The notes under the pieces: generated by a model
Seen by the model: the letters and a program-made list of their open reading frames with translations, nothing else
Told to the model about the DNA's origin: nothing
The model's database searches: none
In this document: in pieces, positions 54,816 through 63,105 of the stretch
Position numbering within the stretch: position 1 is the stretch's first letter
Layout: each line of letters starts with the position of its first letter
Made by a program: the position numbers and the translations under genes
Assembly (NCBI RefSeq): GCF_005155025.1
Contig: NZ_CP039731.1
Location: forward strand, 1,922,001 to 1,986,000
DNA from: Aquitalea aquatilis
GTDB taxonomy: Bacteria > Pseudomonadota > Gammaproteobacteria > Burkholderiales > Chromobacteriaceae
Reading direction: 5' to 3'
DNA length: 64,000 nt

Positions 54816-55739
54816 ATGATTTATCTATATAGCGCGCAAGACGGCGAGCAGTACCGCCAGTTACTGCAGCAAGCGCTGCCACAGCGGCAGGTAGTCTGCT
54901 GGCCGCAGCCGGTGGAGGCTACGCAGGTGCGGCATGCCGTGGTGTGGAATCCGCCGGCCGGTTTTTTTGCCGGCATGACGCAATTGCAGGCGGTATTCGT
55001 ACTGGGTGCCGGTGTGGATCGCATTCTGCGCCGTGATGATCTGGACCCGGCGGTGCCGGTGATCCGGCTGAGCGATGCCGGCATGGCGCAGCAGATGCTG
55101 GAGTACGTGCTCTACGGTGTGCTGCATGTGCAGCGCCGCATGGACCAGTATCAGCGCCAGCAACAGCACCGTCAGTGGCAGGCGCTGGCTGCTACGGCTG
55201 CCGGCCAGACCCGGATTGGCGTGTTGGGGCTGGGAGAGATTGGTGGCAGGGTGGCGCAAGGCCTGGCGGCAATGGGCTACGAGGTGGCTGGCTGGAGCAG
55301 GCAGGGGCGGCAGTTGCCGGGCGTGGCTGATTTTGTCGGTGAGCAGGGCTTACCTGCCTTGCTGGCGCGCAGTGACATCCTGATCAATCTGCTGCCGGCC
55401 ACGGCAGAAACCCGTGGTTTGCTGAACAGCCAGCTATTGCGGCAACTACCGCGTGGTGCGGCGCTGATCAATGCCGGGCGTGGCGAGCAAGTGGACGAAG
55501 CGGCCCTGCTGGGCATGCTGGATAGCGGCCATCTGCGCTTTGCCTTGCTGGATGTGTTTGTAGTGGAGCCGTTGGAGAGTGTCCATCCATTGTGGCGCCA
55601 CCCGGCGGTGCTGCTGACACCGCATATTGCCGCCATGACGCTGGCCGAGCCGGCGGTGGCGCAGATTGTGGCCAATCTGCAGGCGCTGCAGCAAGGTGTG
55701 CCGCCGCAGGGCCTGGTGCTGAGAGAGCGCGGTTACTGA
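54816..55739 (+). CDS. ghrA: Glyoxylate/hydroxypyruvate reductase (GhrA type)
   Basis: 307-residue D-isomer-specific 2-hydroxyacid dehydrogenase reducing glyoxylate and hydroxypyruvate with NAD(P)H. Nucleotide motif GVLGLGEIGGRVAQGL (near 135-150), NAGRGEQVDE with catalytic Arg, DVFVVEPLE with Glu, and LTPHIAAMT with catalytic His. VLGAGVDRILRRDDLD earlier is typical of GhrA. GTGGGAGA lies 5-6 bases before the ATG. Alone on the plus strand, overlapping the nlpD-like stop by 7 bases. Confidence 0.9.
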   Translation: MIYLYSAQDGEQYRQLLQQALPQRQVVCWPQPVEATQVRHAVVWNPPAGFFAGMTQLQAVFVLGAGVDRILRRDDLDPAVPVIRLSDAGMAQQMLEYVLYGVLHVQRRMDQYQRQQQHRQWQALAATAAGQTRIGVLGLGEIGGRVAQGLAAMGYEVAGWSRQGRQLPGVADFVGEQGLPALLARSDILINLLPATAETRGLLNSQLLRQLPRGAALINAGRGEQVDEAALLGMLDSGHLRFALLDVFVVEPLESVHPLWRHPAVLLTPHIAAMTLAEPAVAQIVANLQALQQGVPPQGLVLRERGY

Positions 55740-56407
55740 GCGGGCAGTACCGCCAGCGGGTTGGTGGCCCGGCCCTGGTGGCGCAGCTCGAAATGCAGCA
55801 TGTCGCGTGTACTGCCGGAGCGGCCTAGCGTGGCAATTTGCTGCCCGGCTTTGACTGCCTGGCCTTCTTTCACCAGCAGCGTCTGGTTGTGGGCATAGGC
55901 GGTGAGGTAATCATTGCCATGCTTGATGATGAGCAGGTTGCCATAGGCGCGTATGCCCTTGCCGGCATAGGCTACGGTGCCGCTGGCGGCCGCACGCACC
56001 GGGTCGCCTGCTTTGCCCGCGATGTCGATGCCCTTGTTGCTGCTGCCATTGAACTTGCCAATTAATTGCCCTGTGGCCGGCCATTGCAGCGTGATGGCGC
56101 TGGCGACCGGGCGTGCTGGCGTGCTGGTGGCCGGTTTGACTGGTGGCTTGGCCTGGGTGGAGCTACTGGTGGCCTGCGGGCTGATGCGCAGAAGCTGGCC
56201 GGCATTGATGCTGGCCGGGTCTTTCAGTTGATTCCAGCTCACCAGATTGCCGACGCTCTGGCGATGCTTGAGCGCAATGCGGTACAGCGTGTCACCGGGC
56301 TGAACACGGTAAAAGCCTGCCGGTGCCGGCGGGTAGTCTGGTAGCGTGCTGCAGGCGGTGATGACCAGTATCAGCAGCAGGTAACAGCGGCGAAGAAGGG
56401 ATTGCAT
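55733..56407 (-). CDS. NlpD-like lipoprotein (LysM + degenerate LytM/M23)
   Basis: 224-residue outer-membrane lipoprotein: signal peptide with Cys19 in VITACST, LysM domain (about 33-77, YRVQPGDTLYRIALKHRQSV), Pro/Thr-rich linker, LytM domain (110-222). Metal-binding residues of active M23 peptidases are missing: NKGIDIAGKAGDP has Asn where the His usually stands, while LHFELR is kept. This matches NlpD, an activator of the amidase AmiC rather than an enzyme. It is not beside rpoS or surE, the usual NlpD neighbours, so a paralogue (for instance YgeR-type) is possible. Confidence 0.85.
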   Translation of the reverse strand: MQSLLRRCYLLLILVITACSTLPDYPPAPAGFYRVQPGDTLYRIALKHRQSVGNLVSWNQLKDPASINAGQLLRISPQATSSSTQAKPPVKPATSTPARPVASAITLQWPATGQLIGKFNGSSNKGIDIAGKAGDPVRAAASGTVAYAGKGIRAYGNLLIIKHGNDYLTAYAHNQTLLVKEGQAVKAGQQIATLGRSGSTRDMLHFELRHQGRATNPLAVLPAQ

Positions 56408-56512
56408 GCGGGCATTTTAGCATTGCCCTGCACTACCGGCCGACTTGGCTGGTTTTCGTGCCGTTTGCCCACTAAGCTGAAAGCCCCGCTGCAGTTTTGA
56501 AAGGAGTGCACG

Positions 56513-56758
56513 ATGGCCGATGAACCGTTCTCGCCACAGAGCTTTCCCTATGCCGTAGAAGTGGAGGCCGGCAAGCATTACTGGTGGTGCGCCTGTGGAC
56601 AAAGCGACAAGCAGCCGTTCTGCGATGGCAGTCATGCCGGCTCCTGTTTCAGCCCGGTGGAGTATGTGGCCGAGCAAAGCGGGCTGGTTTACTTCTGTGG
56701 CTGCAAGTTGAGTGAAGGCAAGCCCTTGTGCGATGGTTCGCACAGCCAGCTGTCCTGA
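56513..56758 (+). CDS. Dual CDGSH iron-sulfur domain protein
   Basis: 81-residue protein made of two CDGSH-type [2Fe-2S] motifs: CACGQSDKQPFCDGSH (26-41) and CGCKLSEGKPLCDGSH (62-77). Each has the three Cys and one His ligand set. It has no membrane anchor, unlike mitoNEET, and should be cytoplasmic. Tandem CDGSH proteins occur in bacteria, with an electron or cluster transfer role that is only inferred. AAGGAG is 8 bases before the ATG. It ends at a bidirectional terminator shared with ettA. Confidence 0.92.
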   Translation: MADEPFSPQSFPYAVEVEAGKHYWWCACGQSDKQPFCDGSHAGSCFSPVEYVAEQSGLVYFCGCKLSEGKPLCDGSHSQLS

Positions 56759-56776
56759 GCTGTTGGTGTTGTAAAG

Positions 56777-56803
56777 AAAAACCCCGCCAAGGCGGGGTTT
56801 CTT
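56777..56803. terminator. Bidirectional terminator between the CDGSH gene and ettA
   Basis: AAACCCCGCC / GGCGGGGTTT with a 2-base loop; TTTC on the plus strand and TTTTTC on the minus strand. Confidence 0.85.
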
Positions 56804-56815
56804 GTGACTGGCTGA

Positions 56816-58483
56816 TCAGCGGATGATGGGCTTGTAGCGGATACGCTTGGGCTTGGCACCTTCTTCGCCCAGACGCTTTTTCTTGTCGGCTTCGTATTCC
56901 TGATAGTTGCCGTCAAAGAAGGTCCACTGCGATTCGCCTTCCGCCGCCAGGATATGGGTGGCGATACGGTCGAGGAACCAGCGGTCGTGGGAGATCACGA
57001 ACACGGTGCCGGCGAATTCCAGCAGCGCATCTTCCAGCGCACGCAAGGTTTCCACGTCCAGGTCATTGGACGGTTCATCCAGCAGCAGCACATTGCCGCC
57101 CTTGAGCAGGGTCTTGGCCAGATGCAGACGGCCACGTTCACCCCCAGACAGCATGCCTACCTTCTTCTGCTGATCGGCACCCTTGAAGTTGAAGCGGCCC
57201 AGATAGGCGCGGCTGGACATTTCAAAGCGGCCAACCGTCAGGATGTCGGCACCACCGGACACGTCGTCGAATACGGTCTTGTCGTCTTCCAGGCCTTCGC
57301 GGCTCTGTTCGACAAAGGCCATCTGTACGGTCTGGCCGATACTCACGCTACCGGAGTCCGGCTGCTCCTTGCCGGCAATCATCTTGAACAGCGTTGATTT
57401 ACCGGCACCGTTGGGGCCGATGATGCCGACGATGGCACCAGCCGGTGCCTTGAACGACAGGTTGTCGATCAGCAGGCGGTCGCCAAAGCCCTTGGACACA
57501 CCGTCGAATTCGATCACTTCATTACCCAGGCGCTCGGCTACGGGGATGAAGATTTCCTGGGTTTCGTTGCGCTTCTGGGTTTCGTAGCTGGACAGTTCTT
57601 CGAAGCGGGCAATACGCGCCTTGGACTTGGCCTGGCGGCCCTTGGGGTTCTGGCGCACCCATTCCAGTTCCTGCTTCATCGCCTTCATGCGCGCGCCTTC
57701 GCTCTTGGCTTCCTTCTCCAGGCGCTCTTCCTTCTGCTCCAGCCAGCTGGAGTAGTTGCCCTTCCACGGGATGCCTTCGCCACGGTCCAGTTCCAGAATC
57801 CATTCGGCCGCGTTGTCGAGGAAGTAGCGGTCGTGGGTGACGGCTACCACGGTGCCGGGGAAGCGCACCAGGAATTGTTCCAGCCACTCTACCGATTCGG
57901 CGTCCAGGTGGTTGGTCGGCTCATCCAGCAGCAGCATGTCGGGCTTGGACAGCAGCAGCTTGCACAGCGCCACGCGGCGCTTTTCACCACCGGACAGCGG
58001 GCCGATCTTGGCGTCCCACGGCGGCAGACGCAGTGCGTCGGCGGCCAGTTCCAGCTGCAGTTGTACATTGTCACCGGCACCGGCGGAGATGATGGCTTCC
58101 AGCTTGGCCTGTTCTTCGGCCAGGGCGTCGAAGTCGGCATCTTCTTCGGCGTAGGCGGCATACACTTCTTCCAGACGCTTTTGCGCGCCCATCACATCAC
58201 CCATGCCGCTTTCCACTTCTTCGCGCACGGATTTTTCCGGGTCCAACTGCGGTTCCTGCGGCAGGTAGCCGATTTTCACGCCCGGCAGATGCTGGACTTC
58301 ACCGTCGTATTCCTTGTCCACATTGGCCATGATGCGCAGCACGGTGGATTTGCCCGAGCCGTTCAGACCCAACAGGCCGATCTTGGCACCGGGGAAGAAG
58401 GACAGCGAAATATCCTTGATGATCTGGCGCTTGGGCGGCACCACTTTGCTCACGCGGAGCATAGACATTACATATTGAGCCAT
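56816..58483 (-). CDS. ettA: Energy-dependent translational throttle protein EttA (ABC-F)
   Basis: 555-residue ABC-F ATPase that binds the ribosomal E site and gates early elongation by ADP/ATP ratio. Two ABC domains: Walker A GLNGSGKST and GPNGAGKST, signatures LSGGEKRR and LSGGERGR, Walker B LLLDEPTNHLD and LLLDEPSNDLD. The P-site tRNA interaction (PtIM) arm between them is the charged helix EERLEKEAKSEGARMKAMKQEL. QYVMSMLRVSKVVPPKRQIIKDIS is the EttA N terminus. Monocistronic. Confidence 0.95.
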   Translation of the reverse strand: MAQYVMSMLRVSKVVPPKRQIIKDISLSFFPGAKIGLLGLNGSGKSTVLRIMANVDKEYDGEVQHLPGVKIGYLPQEPQLDPEKSVREEVESGMGDVMGAQKRLEEVYAAYAEEDADFDALAEEQAKLEAIISAGAGDNVQLQLELAADALRLPPWDAKIGPLSGGEKRRVALCKLLLSKPDMLLLDEPTNHLDAESVEWLEQFLVRFPGTVVAVTHDRYFLDNAAEWILELDRGEGIPWKGNYSSWLEQKEERLEKEAKSEGARMKAMKQELEWVRQNPKGRQAKSKARIARFEELSSYETQKRNETQEIFIPVAERLGNEVIEFDGVSKGFGDRLLIDNLSFKAPAGAIVGIIGPNGAGKSTLFKMIAGKEQPDSGSVSIGQTVQMAFVEQSREGLEDDKTVFDDVSGGADILTVGRFEMSSRAYLGRFNFKGADQQKKVGMLSGGERGRLHLAKTLLKGGNVLLLDEPSNDLDVETLRALEDALLEFAGTVFVISHDRWFLDRIATHILAAEGESQWTFFDGNYQEYEADKKKRLGEEGAKPKRIRYKPIIR

Positions 58484-58567
58484 GAGGGACCACGCAGAAG
58501 GTAATCGTTAATGGGGGGATTCTACCAAAAGCAGGCCGCGCTGGCGTTGCCTGCTTTCGAGACTGCT

Positions 58568-59047
58568 TTACCAGAACCAGGCGAGGATGGCGGTGGTGAG
58601 CATGGCGAAGGCACAGCCGATCTTGGCGGCGGTACCGACCAGAAAGCCGGCCAGCGTGCCCACACCCACGCGACCGGCCTGCCAGGCGTCGCGCCGGGCA
58701 ATGAATTCGCCAATCATGGCACCCACCAGCGGCCCCAGAATGACGCCGGCCAGCCCCATGGGCAGACCGGCAATGCTACCAATAAAGGCGCCCCACAAGG
58801 CTTGTTTGCTGGCACCGGTCATCTTGGCGCCCAGCAGGCCGGCGAGAAAATCGACGGCAACGCCACACAGGGTGATCAGCGTCAGGATGGTGAGCGATAG
58901 GCTGCCCAGGTGCTGGAAGTCATCGACCCAGCCGATGAGCAGCATGCCGCCCAGCATCAGCGGCAGACCGGGCAGAGCGGGAAACAGGACGCCGGCCATG
59001 CCGATGATGATCAGCAGGCTGGCTAGCAAGTAGAGCAGGATAGTCAC
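58568..59047 (-). CDS. DUF456-family membrane protein
   Basis: 159-residue membrane protein with about four hydrophobic segments and the glycine-rich stretches ALPGLPLMLGGMLLIGW and GIAGLPMGLAGVILGPLVGAMIGE-like FIGSIAGLPMGLAGVILGP typical of DUF456. Function unknown. The GTG start at 59047 has GAGGAG 5 bases upstream; the longer frame has none. It lies 99 bases after ppk1, beyond a large inverted repeat. Confidence 0.82.
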   Translation of the reverse strand: MTILLYLLASLLIIIGMAGVLFPALPGLPLMLGGMLLIGWVDDFQHLGSLSLTILTLITLCGVAVDFLAGLLGAKMTGASKQALWGAFIGSIAGLPMGLAGVILGPLVGAMIGEFIARRDAWQAGRVGVGTLAGFLVGTAAKIGCAFAMLTTAILAWFW

Positions 59048-59083
59048 GTGGGCTCCTCGAAGTAGCGGCAACACCATGAGAAA

Positions 59084-59118
59084 GCGGCCGGGCGACGGAA
59101 GTTCCGCCGGCCGGCCGC
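59084..59118 (-). terminator. Probable terminator after ppk1
   Basis: GCGGCCGG / CCGGCCGC on the minus strand with a 19-base loop and TTTCTC after it. The imperfect T-run makes it moderate. Confidence 0.5.
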
Positions 59119-59146
59119 CATGTCATCTGCCTGCTGGGCTCAGGTT

Positions 59147-61204
59147 TTAGCGGGCGTATTCTTCCAGCAGCACGTTCTGTGCGCAGCGCTCCTTGCCACG
59201 GCTGGGGCGACGCTTGTAGCTGCCGTCAGATTGCATGTCCCAGGCGTTGACATTGTCTTCCAGGTACAGGCGCAGCGCTTCCTTGATGATGCGGCGCTTG
59301 ACCTTGGGGTCGAGGATGGGCGAGCAGGTTTCAATGCGGCGGAACAGGTTGCGGCCCATCCAGTCGGCACTGGCGATGTAGAGGTTTTCCTGCTTGTCGT
59401 TATAGAAGTAGTAGACACGCGGATGCTCGAGGAAGCGGCCGACCACCGAGCGCACGGTGATGTTTTCCGACAGGCCCGGCACGCCCGGGCGCAGGGCGCA
59501 CACGCCACGGATGATCAGCTGGATCTTCACCCCGGCCTGGCTGGCGCGGTACAGGGCATGAATTACCTGTGGTTCCAGCAGGGCATTCATCTTGGCGATG
59601 ATCTGCGCCGGACGGCCTTGCTGGGCGTGTTCGATTTCGCGTTCGATGGAGTCGAGCAGCAGGCTGTGCAGGGTAAACGGGCTCTGGTACAGCTGTTTGA
59701 GCTGGCTGGCACGACCGAGGCCAGTCAGTTGCACGAAGATGTCGTTCACATCGCTGGCGATGTCTTCGTTGCAGGTCAGCAGGCCCAGGTCGGTATAGAA
59801 GCGGGCGGTGCGCGGATGGTAGTTGCCGGTGCCCAGATGCACATAGCGGCGCAGGCGTTTGTCTTCGCGGCGGATCACCATCAGCATCTTGGCATGGACC
59901 TTGTAGCCGAACACGCCGTATACCACGTGTGCGCCGGCATCTTCCAGGTGGCTGGCCCAGCTGATGTTGGCTTCTTCATCGAAGCGCGCCATCAACTCCA
60001 GCACCACGGTGACCTGCTTGCCGGCACGGGCAGCGGCAATCAGCGATTCCATCAGCACCGAGTCGGTACCGGTGCGATATACCGTCATCTTGATGGCCAC
60101 GACCTGCGGGTCGGTGGCGGCCAGATTCAGCATGTCGATGACCGGCTGGAAGCTCTGGAAGGGGTGATGCAGCAGGATATCGCCCTTGCGGATGGCGTCG
60201 AACAGCGGCACTTTCTTGTCCAGCTGGTCGGGCAGGGAGGGTACGAAGGGCGGGAATTTCAGGTCGGGACGGTCGACCAGATCCGGCACCTGCATCAGGC
60301 GTACCAGATTGACCGGGCCGTTGACGCGGTAGACATCCTGCTTTTTCAGATTGAACTGGGTGAGCAGGAATTCTTCCATGTGCGGCGGGCAGGTATCGGC
60401 GATTTCCAGCCGTACTGCATCGCCAAACTGGCGCTGACGCAATTCGCCTTGCAGGGCGGTGCGCAGGTTTTTCAGGTCTTCGTCTTCCACCGTCAGTTCG
60501 CTGTCGCGGGTGACGCGGAACTGGTAGCAGCCCTTGACCGTCATGCCGAGGAACAGCTCGTGCACATGCGAGTGCAGGATGGAGGACAGGAAAACAAAGG
60601 TATGGGGGTGGCCGTTGCACACTTCCGGCGGCACCTTGATCACGCGCGGCAGGATGCGCGGGGCCTGCACGATGGCGATGTCAGACTGGCGGCCAAAGGC
60701 ATCGCGTCCTTCCAGTTCCACCGCGAAGTTGAGCGATTTGTTCAACACCTTGGGGAAGGGGTGGGACGGGTCCAGTCCGATGGGGGTAAGGATGGGCAGC
60801 AGCTCGTTACTGAAGAAATCATGCACCCATTGCTGTTGCTGCTCGGTCCATTCAGTACGGCGCAGGAAAATGATGTCTTCCTGACGCAGCGCCGGGAACA
60901 ATACATCACTCATCACGGCGTATTGCTGGCGGACCAGTTCGTGCGAGGCGGCTGATACCTTGGCCATGATCTGTGCCGGTGTCGAGCCGTCGGCCAGAAT
61001 GCGGCTGGGGGTGAGCAGGGCGGTATCCTTCAGCCAGGCCATGCGTACTTCGAAAAACTCGTCCAGATTGGAGGAGACGATGCACAGGTACTTCAGGCGC
61101 TCCAGCAGCGGCAGGCTTGGGTCTTCGGCCTGAGCCAGTACTCTGCGGTTGAATTCGATCAGGCCCAGTTCACGGTTGAGCAGCAACTCGTGGGTTTGTG
61201 ACAT
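59147..61204 (-). CDS. ppk1: Polyphosphate kinase 1
   Basis: 685-residue PPK1 making polyphosphate from ATP. NRELGLIEFNRRVLAQAED and VSSNLDEFFEVRMAWLK are the N-terminal signatures; the autophosphorylated His is in VHLGTGNYHPRTARFYTD; the PLD-like catalytic pair is completed near NENVSDRS-like ADWMGRNLFRRIETCSP. The start at 61204 gives MSQTHELLLNREL; a TTG at 61219 is less likely. Upstream yggX has its own terminator, so ppk1 is transcribed separately. Polyphosphate would serve as energy and stress reserve. Confidence 0.95.
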   Translation of the reverse strand: MSQTHELLLNRELGLIEFNRRVLAQAEDPSLPLLERLKYLCIVSSNLDEFFEVRMAWLKDTALLTPSRILADGSTPAQIMAKVSAASHELVRQQYAVMSDVLFPALRQEDIIFLRRTEWTEQQQQWVHDFFSNELLPILTPIGLDPSHPFPKVLNKSLNFAVELEGRDAFGRQSDIAIVQAPRILPRVIKVPPEVCNGHPHTFVFLSSILHSHVHELFLGMTVKGCYQFRVTRDSELTVEDEDLKNLRTALQGELRQRQFGDAVRLEIADTCPPHMEEFLLTQFNLKKQDVYRVNGPVNLVRLMQVPDLVDRPDLKFPPFVPSLPDQLDKKVPLFDAIRKGDILLHHPFQSFQPVIDMLNLAATDPQVVAIKMTVYRTGTDSVLMESLIAAARAGKQVTVVLELMARFDEEANISWASHLEDAGAHVVYGVFGYKVHAKMLMVIRREDKRLRRYVHLGTGNYHPRTARFYTDLGLLTCNEDIASDVNDIFVQLTGLGRASQLKQLYQSPFTLHSLLLDSIEREIEHAQQGRPAQIIAKMNALLEPQVIHALYRASQAGVKIQLIIRGVCALRPGVPGLSENITVRSVVGRFLEHPRVYYFYNDKQENLYIASADWMGRNLFRRIETCSPILDPKVKRRIIKEALRLYLEDNVNAWDMQSDGSYKRRPSRGKERCAQNVLLEEYAR

Positions 61205-61238
61205 ACGGTTTCGCGCCAATAATTGAGAGTGATTGAGA

Positions 61239-61264
61239 CAAAAAAGCCCTCGGTCAGGAGGGCT
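61239..61264 (-). terminator. Rho-independent terminator after yggX
   Basis: Minus strand AGCCCTC / GAGGGCT with 6-base loop followed by T5, 12 bases past the yggX stop. Confidence 0.85.
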
Positions 61265-61275
61265 CTGCGTATTGC

Positions 61276-61548
61276 TTACTGCTGCGGCGGCGTGTAGCCG
61301 GCTGGTGCATCTGCACCGGCACCGAAGAAATAGGCTTCCAGCTGCGCTGCCAGATACTGGCGGGCACGGGCATCGGCCAGGCTCAGGCGGTTTTCGTTGA
61401 TCAGCATGGTCTGATAACGCAACCAGCCTTGCCAGGCTTCCTTGGAAACACTTTCATACACACGCTTGCCAAGCTCGCCCGGCAACGGGGGGAAGTCGAG
61501 ACCTTCAGCCTCGCGACCCAGCTTGATGCAATTGACGTTTCTTGCCAT
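61276..61548 (-). CDS. yggX: Probable Fe(2+)-trafficking / oxidative protection protein YggX
   Basis: 90-residue protein thought to protect Fe-S clusters and limit free iron. The signature [20 protein letters not shown] (residues 5-24) has the single conserved Cys; [28 protein letters not shown] follows. AAGGA lies 6 bases before the ATG at 61548. It carries a Pro/Gly-rich tail longer than in E. coli. It lies downstream of argA on the same strand with a 97-base gap. Confidence 0.94.
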   Translation of the reverse strand: MARNVNCIKLGREAEGLDFPPLPGELGKRVYESVSKEAWQGWLRYQTMLINENRLSLADARARQYLAAQLEAYFFGAGADAPAGYTPPQQ

Positions 61549-61645
61549 TGCGAATCCTTGCAAAAGTTAAACCGAATATACTGCAGTATTGTGTCACAGA
61601 CATGAAACCCTTCCAACCATGCCACGGCTGTGGCTGAAGGTGGGT

Positions 61646-62953
61646 TTACAGCTGTTTGACGAATATTTTCGAGCGGCGCTGATTGTTGTAGAAGGCCTGG
61701 CGCGCCAGTGGCAACTGGCCACGGCCGGCTTCGGCAAAACCGCGCTCGACAAACCAGTGTGCGGTCTGGGTGGTCAGCACGAACAAGGCTTTCAGGCCCT
61801 GGGTGCGCGCCTGGTATTCCACATGCTTGAGCAGGGTTTCGCCAAAGCGGCCTTCGCGCCGCTCGGGTGCTACCGCCAGGCAAGCCAGCTCGGCCATGCC
61901 GGCCTCGGGGAAGGCGTGCATGGCCACGCAGCCATAAATCTTGCCGTCGTGTTCCAGCACCGAATACTGGGAGATTTCCATTTCCAGGTGTTCGCGACTG
62001 CGCTTGACCAGAATGCCTTGTTCTTCCAGCGGGCGAATCAGATTGAGTATGGGCCCGACATCATCAATGCTGGCGCTGCGCACCTTCACCAGCGAATCGC
62101 GCGCAATCATGGTGCCGGTGCCGCCATTGGTAAACAGCTCAGCCAGTAGCGAGCCATCTTCATGATGGCTGACCAGATGCGCGCGCGGGATGCCGTCGCG
62201 GGTGGCTTTCACGGCATAGGGCAGGTAGGCGGTGACATCGCGTTGCAAGTGACCGGCCTGCAGCAGGTCTTCGGCCTGCTGGGCGGTGAGCGAACTGACA
62301 TGCTGACCCAGCTCGTTGGTGACGCCACGACCCTCGATCACAAAGATAAGCTTCTCGGCTTTCAGTGCCGAGGCCAGTTGGGCGGCCATTTCTTCCATGG
62401 TCAGGTTGAAGGCTTCGCCGGTGACTGAATAACCGACCGGCGACAGCAAGACCAGCTCGCCGGCAGTCAGCCGGGTATTGATGCCGTCCACATCGATGCG
62501 CCGTACCTGTCCGGTGTACTGCATGTCCACACCATCGAGCACACCCAGCGGCTGGGCGGTGATGAAATTGCCACCGGCCACGCGCAGATGAGCGCCGAAC
62601 ATGGGGGAATTGGGCATACCCATCGACAGTTGTGCCTCGATGCCGTGCCGGGTAACGCCACAGGCTTGCTTGACGATTTCCATGGTACTGGCATCGGTCA
62701 CTCGTCGGTCGCGGTGGAACAGCCGGTTCAGTCCGAAGCGCTTGAGCAGGGCTTCGATCTGGGGGCGGATGCCATGCACCAGCACCACGCGCACACCCAG
62801 ACTGACCAGCAGATTGATATCCTGCGACAGATTGTAAAAACCGCCCTCCATCACTGCTTCGCCGCTGATGGCGAGCACGAAGGTTTTACCACGAAAGGTA
62901 TTGATGTAAGGGGCGGCTTCACGGAATGAGAGGACAAATTCCCGATTCAGCAT
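61646..62953 (-). CDS. argA: Amino-acid N-acetyltransferase (N-acetylglutamate synthase)
   Basis: 435-residue bifunctional-fold ArgA, first step of arginine synthesis. The N-terminal amino-acid-kinase domain (FREAAPYINTFRGKTFVLAISGEAV; VLVHGIRPQIEALL) binds arginine as feedback inhibitor; the C-terminal GNAT domain (about 295-435) has ACLAVAPERREGRFGETLL for acetyl-CoA and LTTQTAHWFVERGF. Start at 62953 (MLNREFVLSFREAAP) matches related proteins; an ATG 21 bases earlier is possible. Other arg genes are not in the window. Confidence 0.95.
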   Translation of the reverse strand: MLNREFVLSFREAAPYINTFRGKTFVLAISGEAVMEGGFYNLSQDINLLVSLGVRVVLVHGIRPQIEALLKRFGLNRLFHRDRRVTDASTMEIVKQACGVTRHGIEAQLSMGMPNSPMFGAHLRVAGGNFITAQPLGVLDGVDMQYTGQVRRIDVDGINTRLTAGELVLLSPVGYSVTGEAFNLTMEEMAAQLASALKAEKLIFVIEGRGVTNELGQHVSSLTAQQAEDLLQAGHLQRDVTAYLPYAVKATRDGIPRAHLVSHHEDGSLLAELFTNGGTGTMIARDSLVKVRSASIDDVGPILNLIRPLEEQGILVKRSREHLEMEISQYSVLEHDGKIYGCVAMHAFPEAGMAELACLAVAPERREGRFGETLLKHVEYQARTQGLKALFVLTTQTAHWFVERGFAEAGRGQLPLARQAFYNNQRRSKIFVKQL

Positions 62954-63060
62954 TGTTGGATTGGCTCCCGCCATGGAAGGACTTCAGAAGTGACAAGCCT
63001 AGCAGGAATAGGACGGCATGGGCAGGGCTTTTGCCACCTGTCATCTGCGGGGAAGAAACG

Positions 63061-63094
63061 AAAACAGCCACCCCGCACGTGGCGGGGTGGCTGT
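63061..63094 (-). terminator. Rho-independent terminator after ctpA
   Basis: A perfect 13-base stem ACAGCCACCCCGC / GCGGGGTGGCTGT with 5-base loop and TTTT on the minus strand, 12 bases past the ctpA stop. Confidence 0.88.
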
Positions 63095-63105
63095 CTGAGG
63101 CGGTA

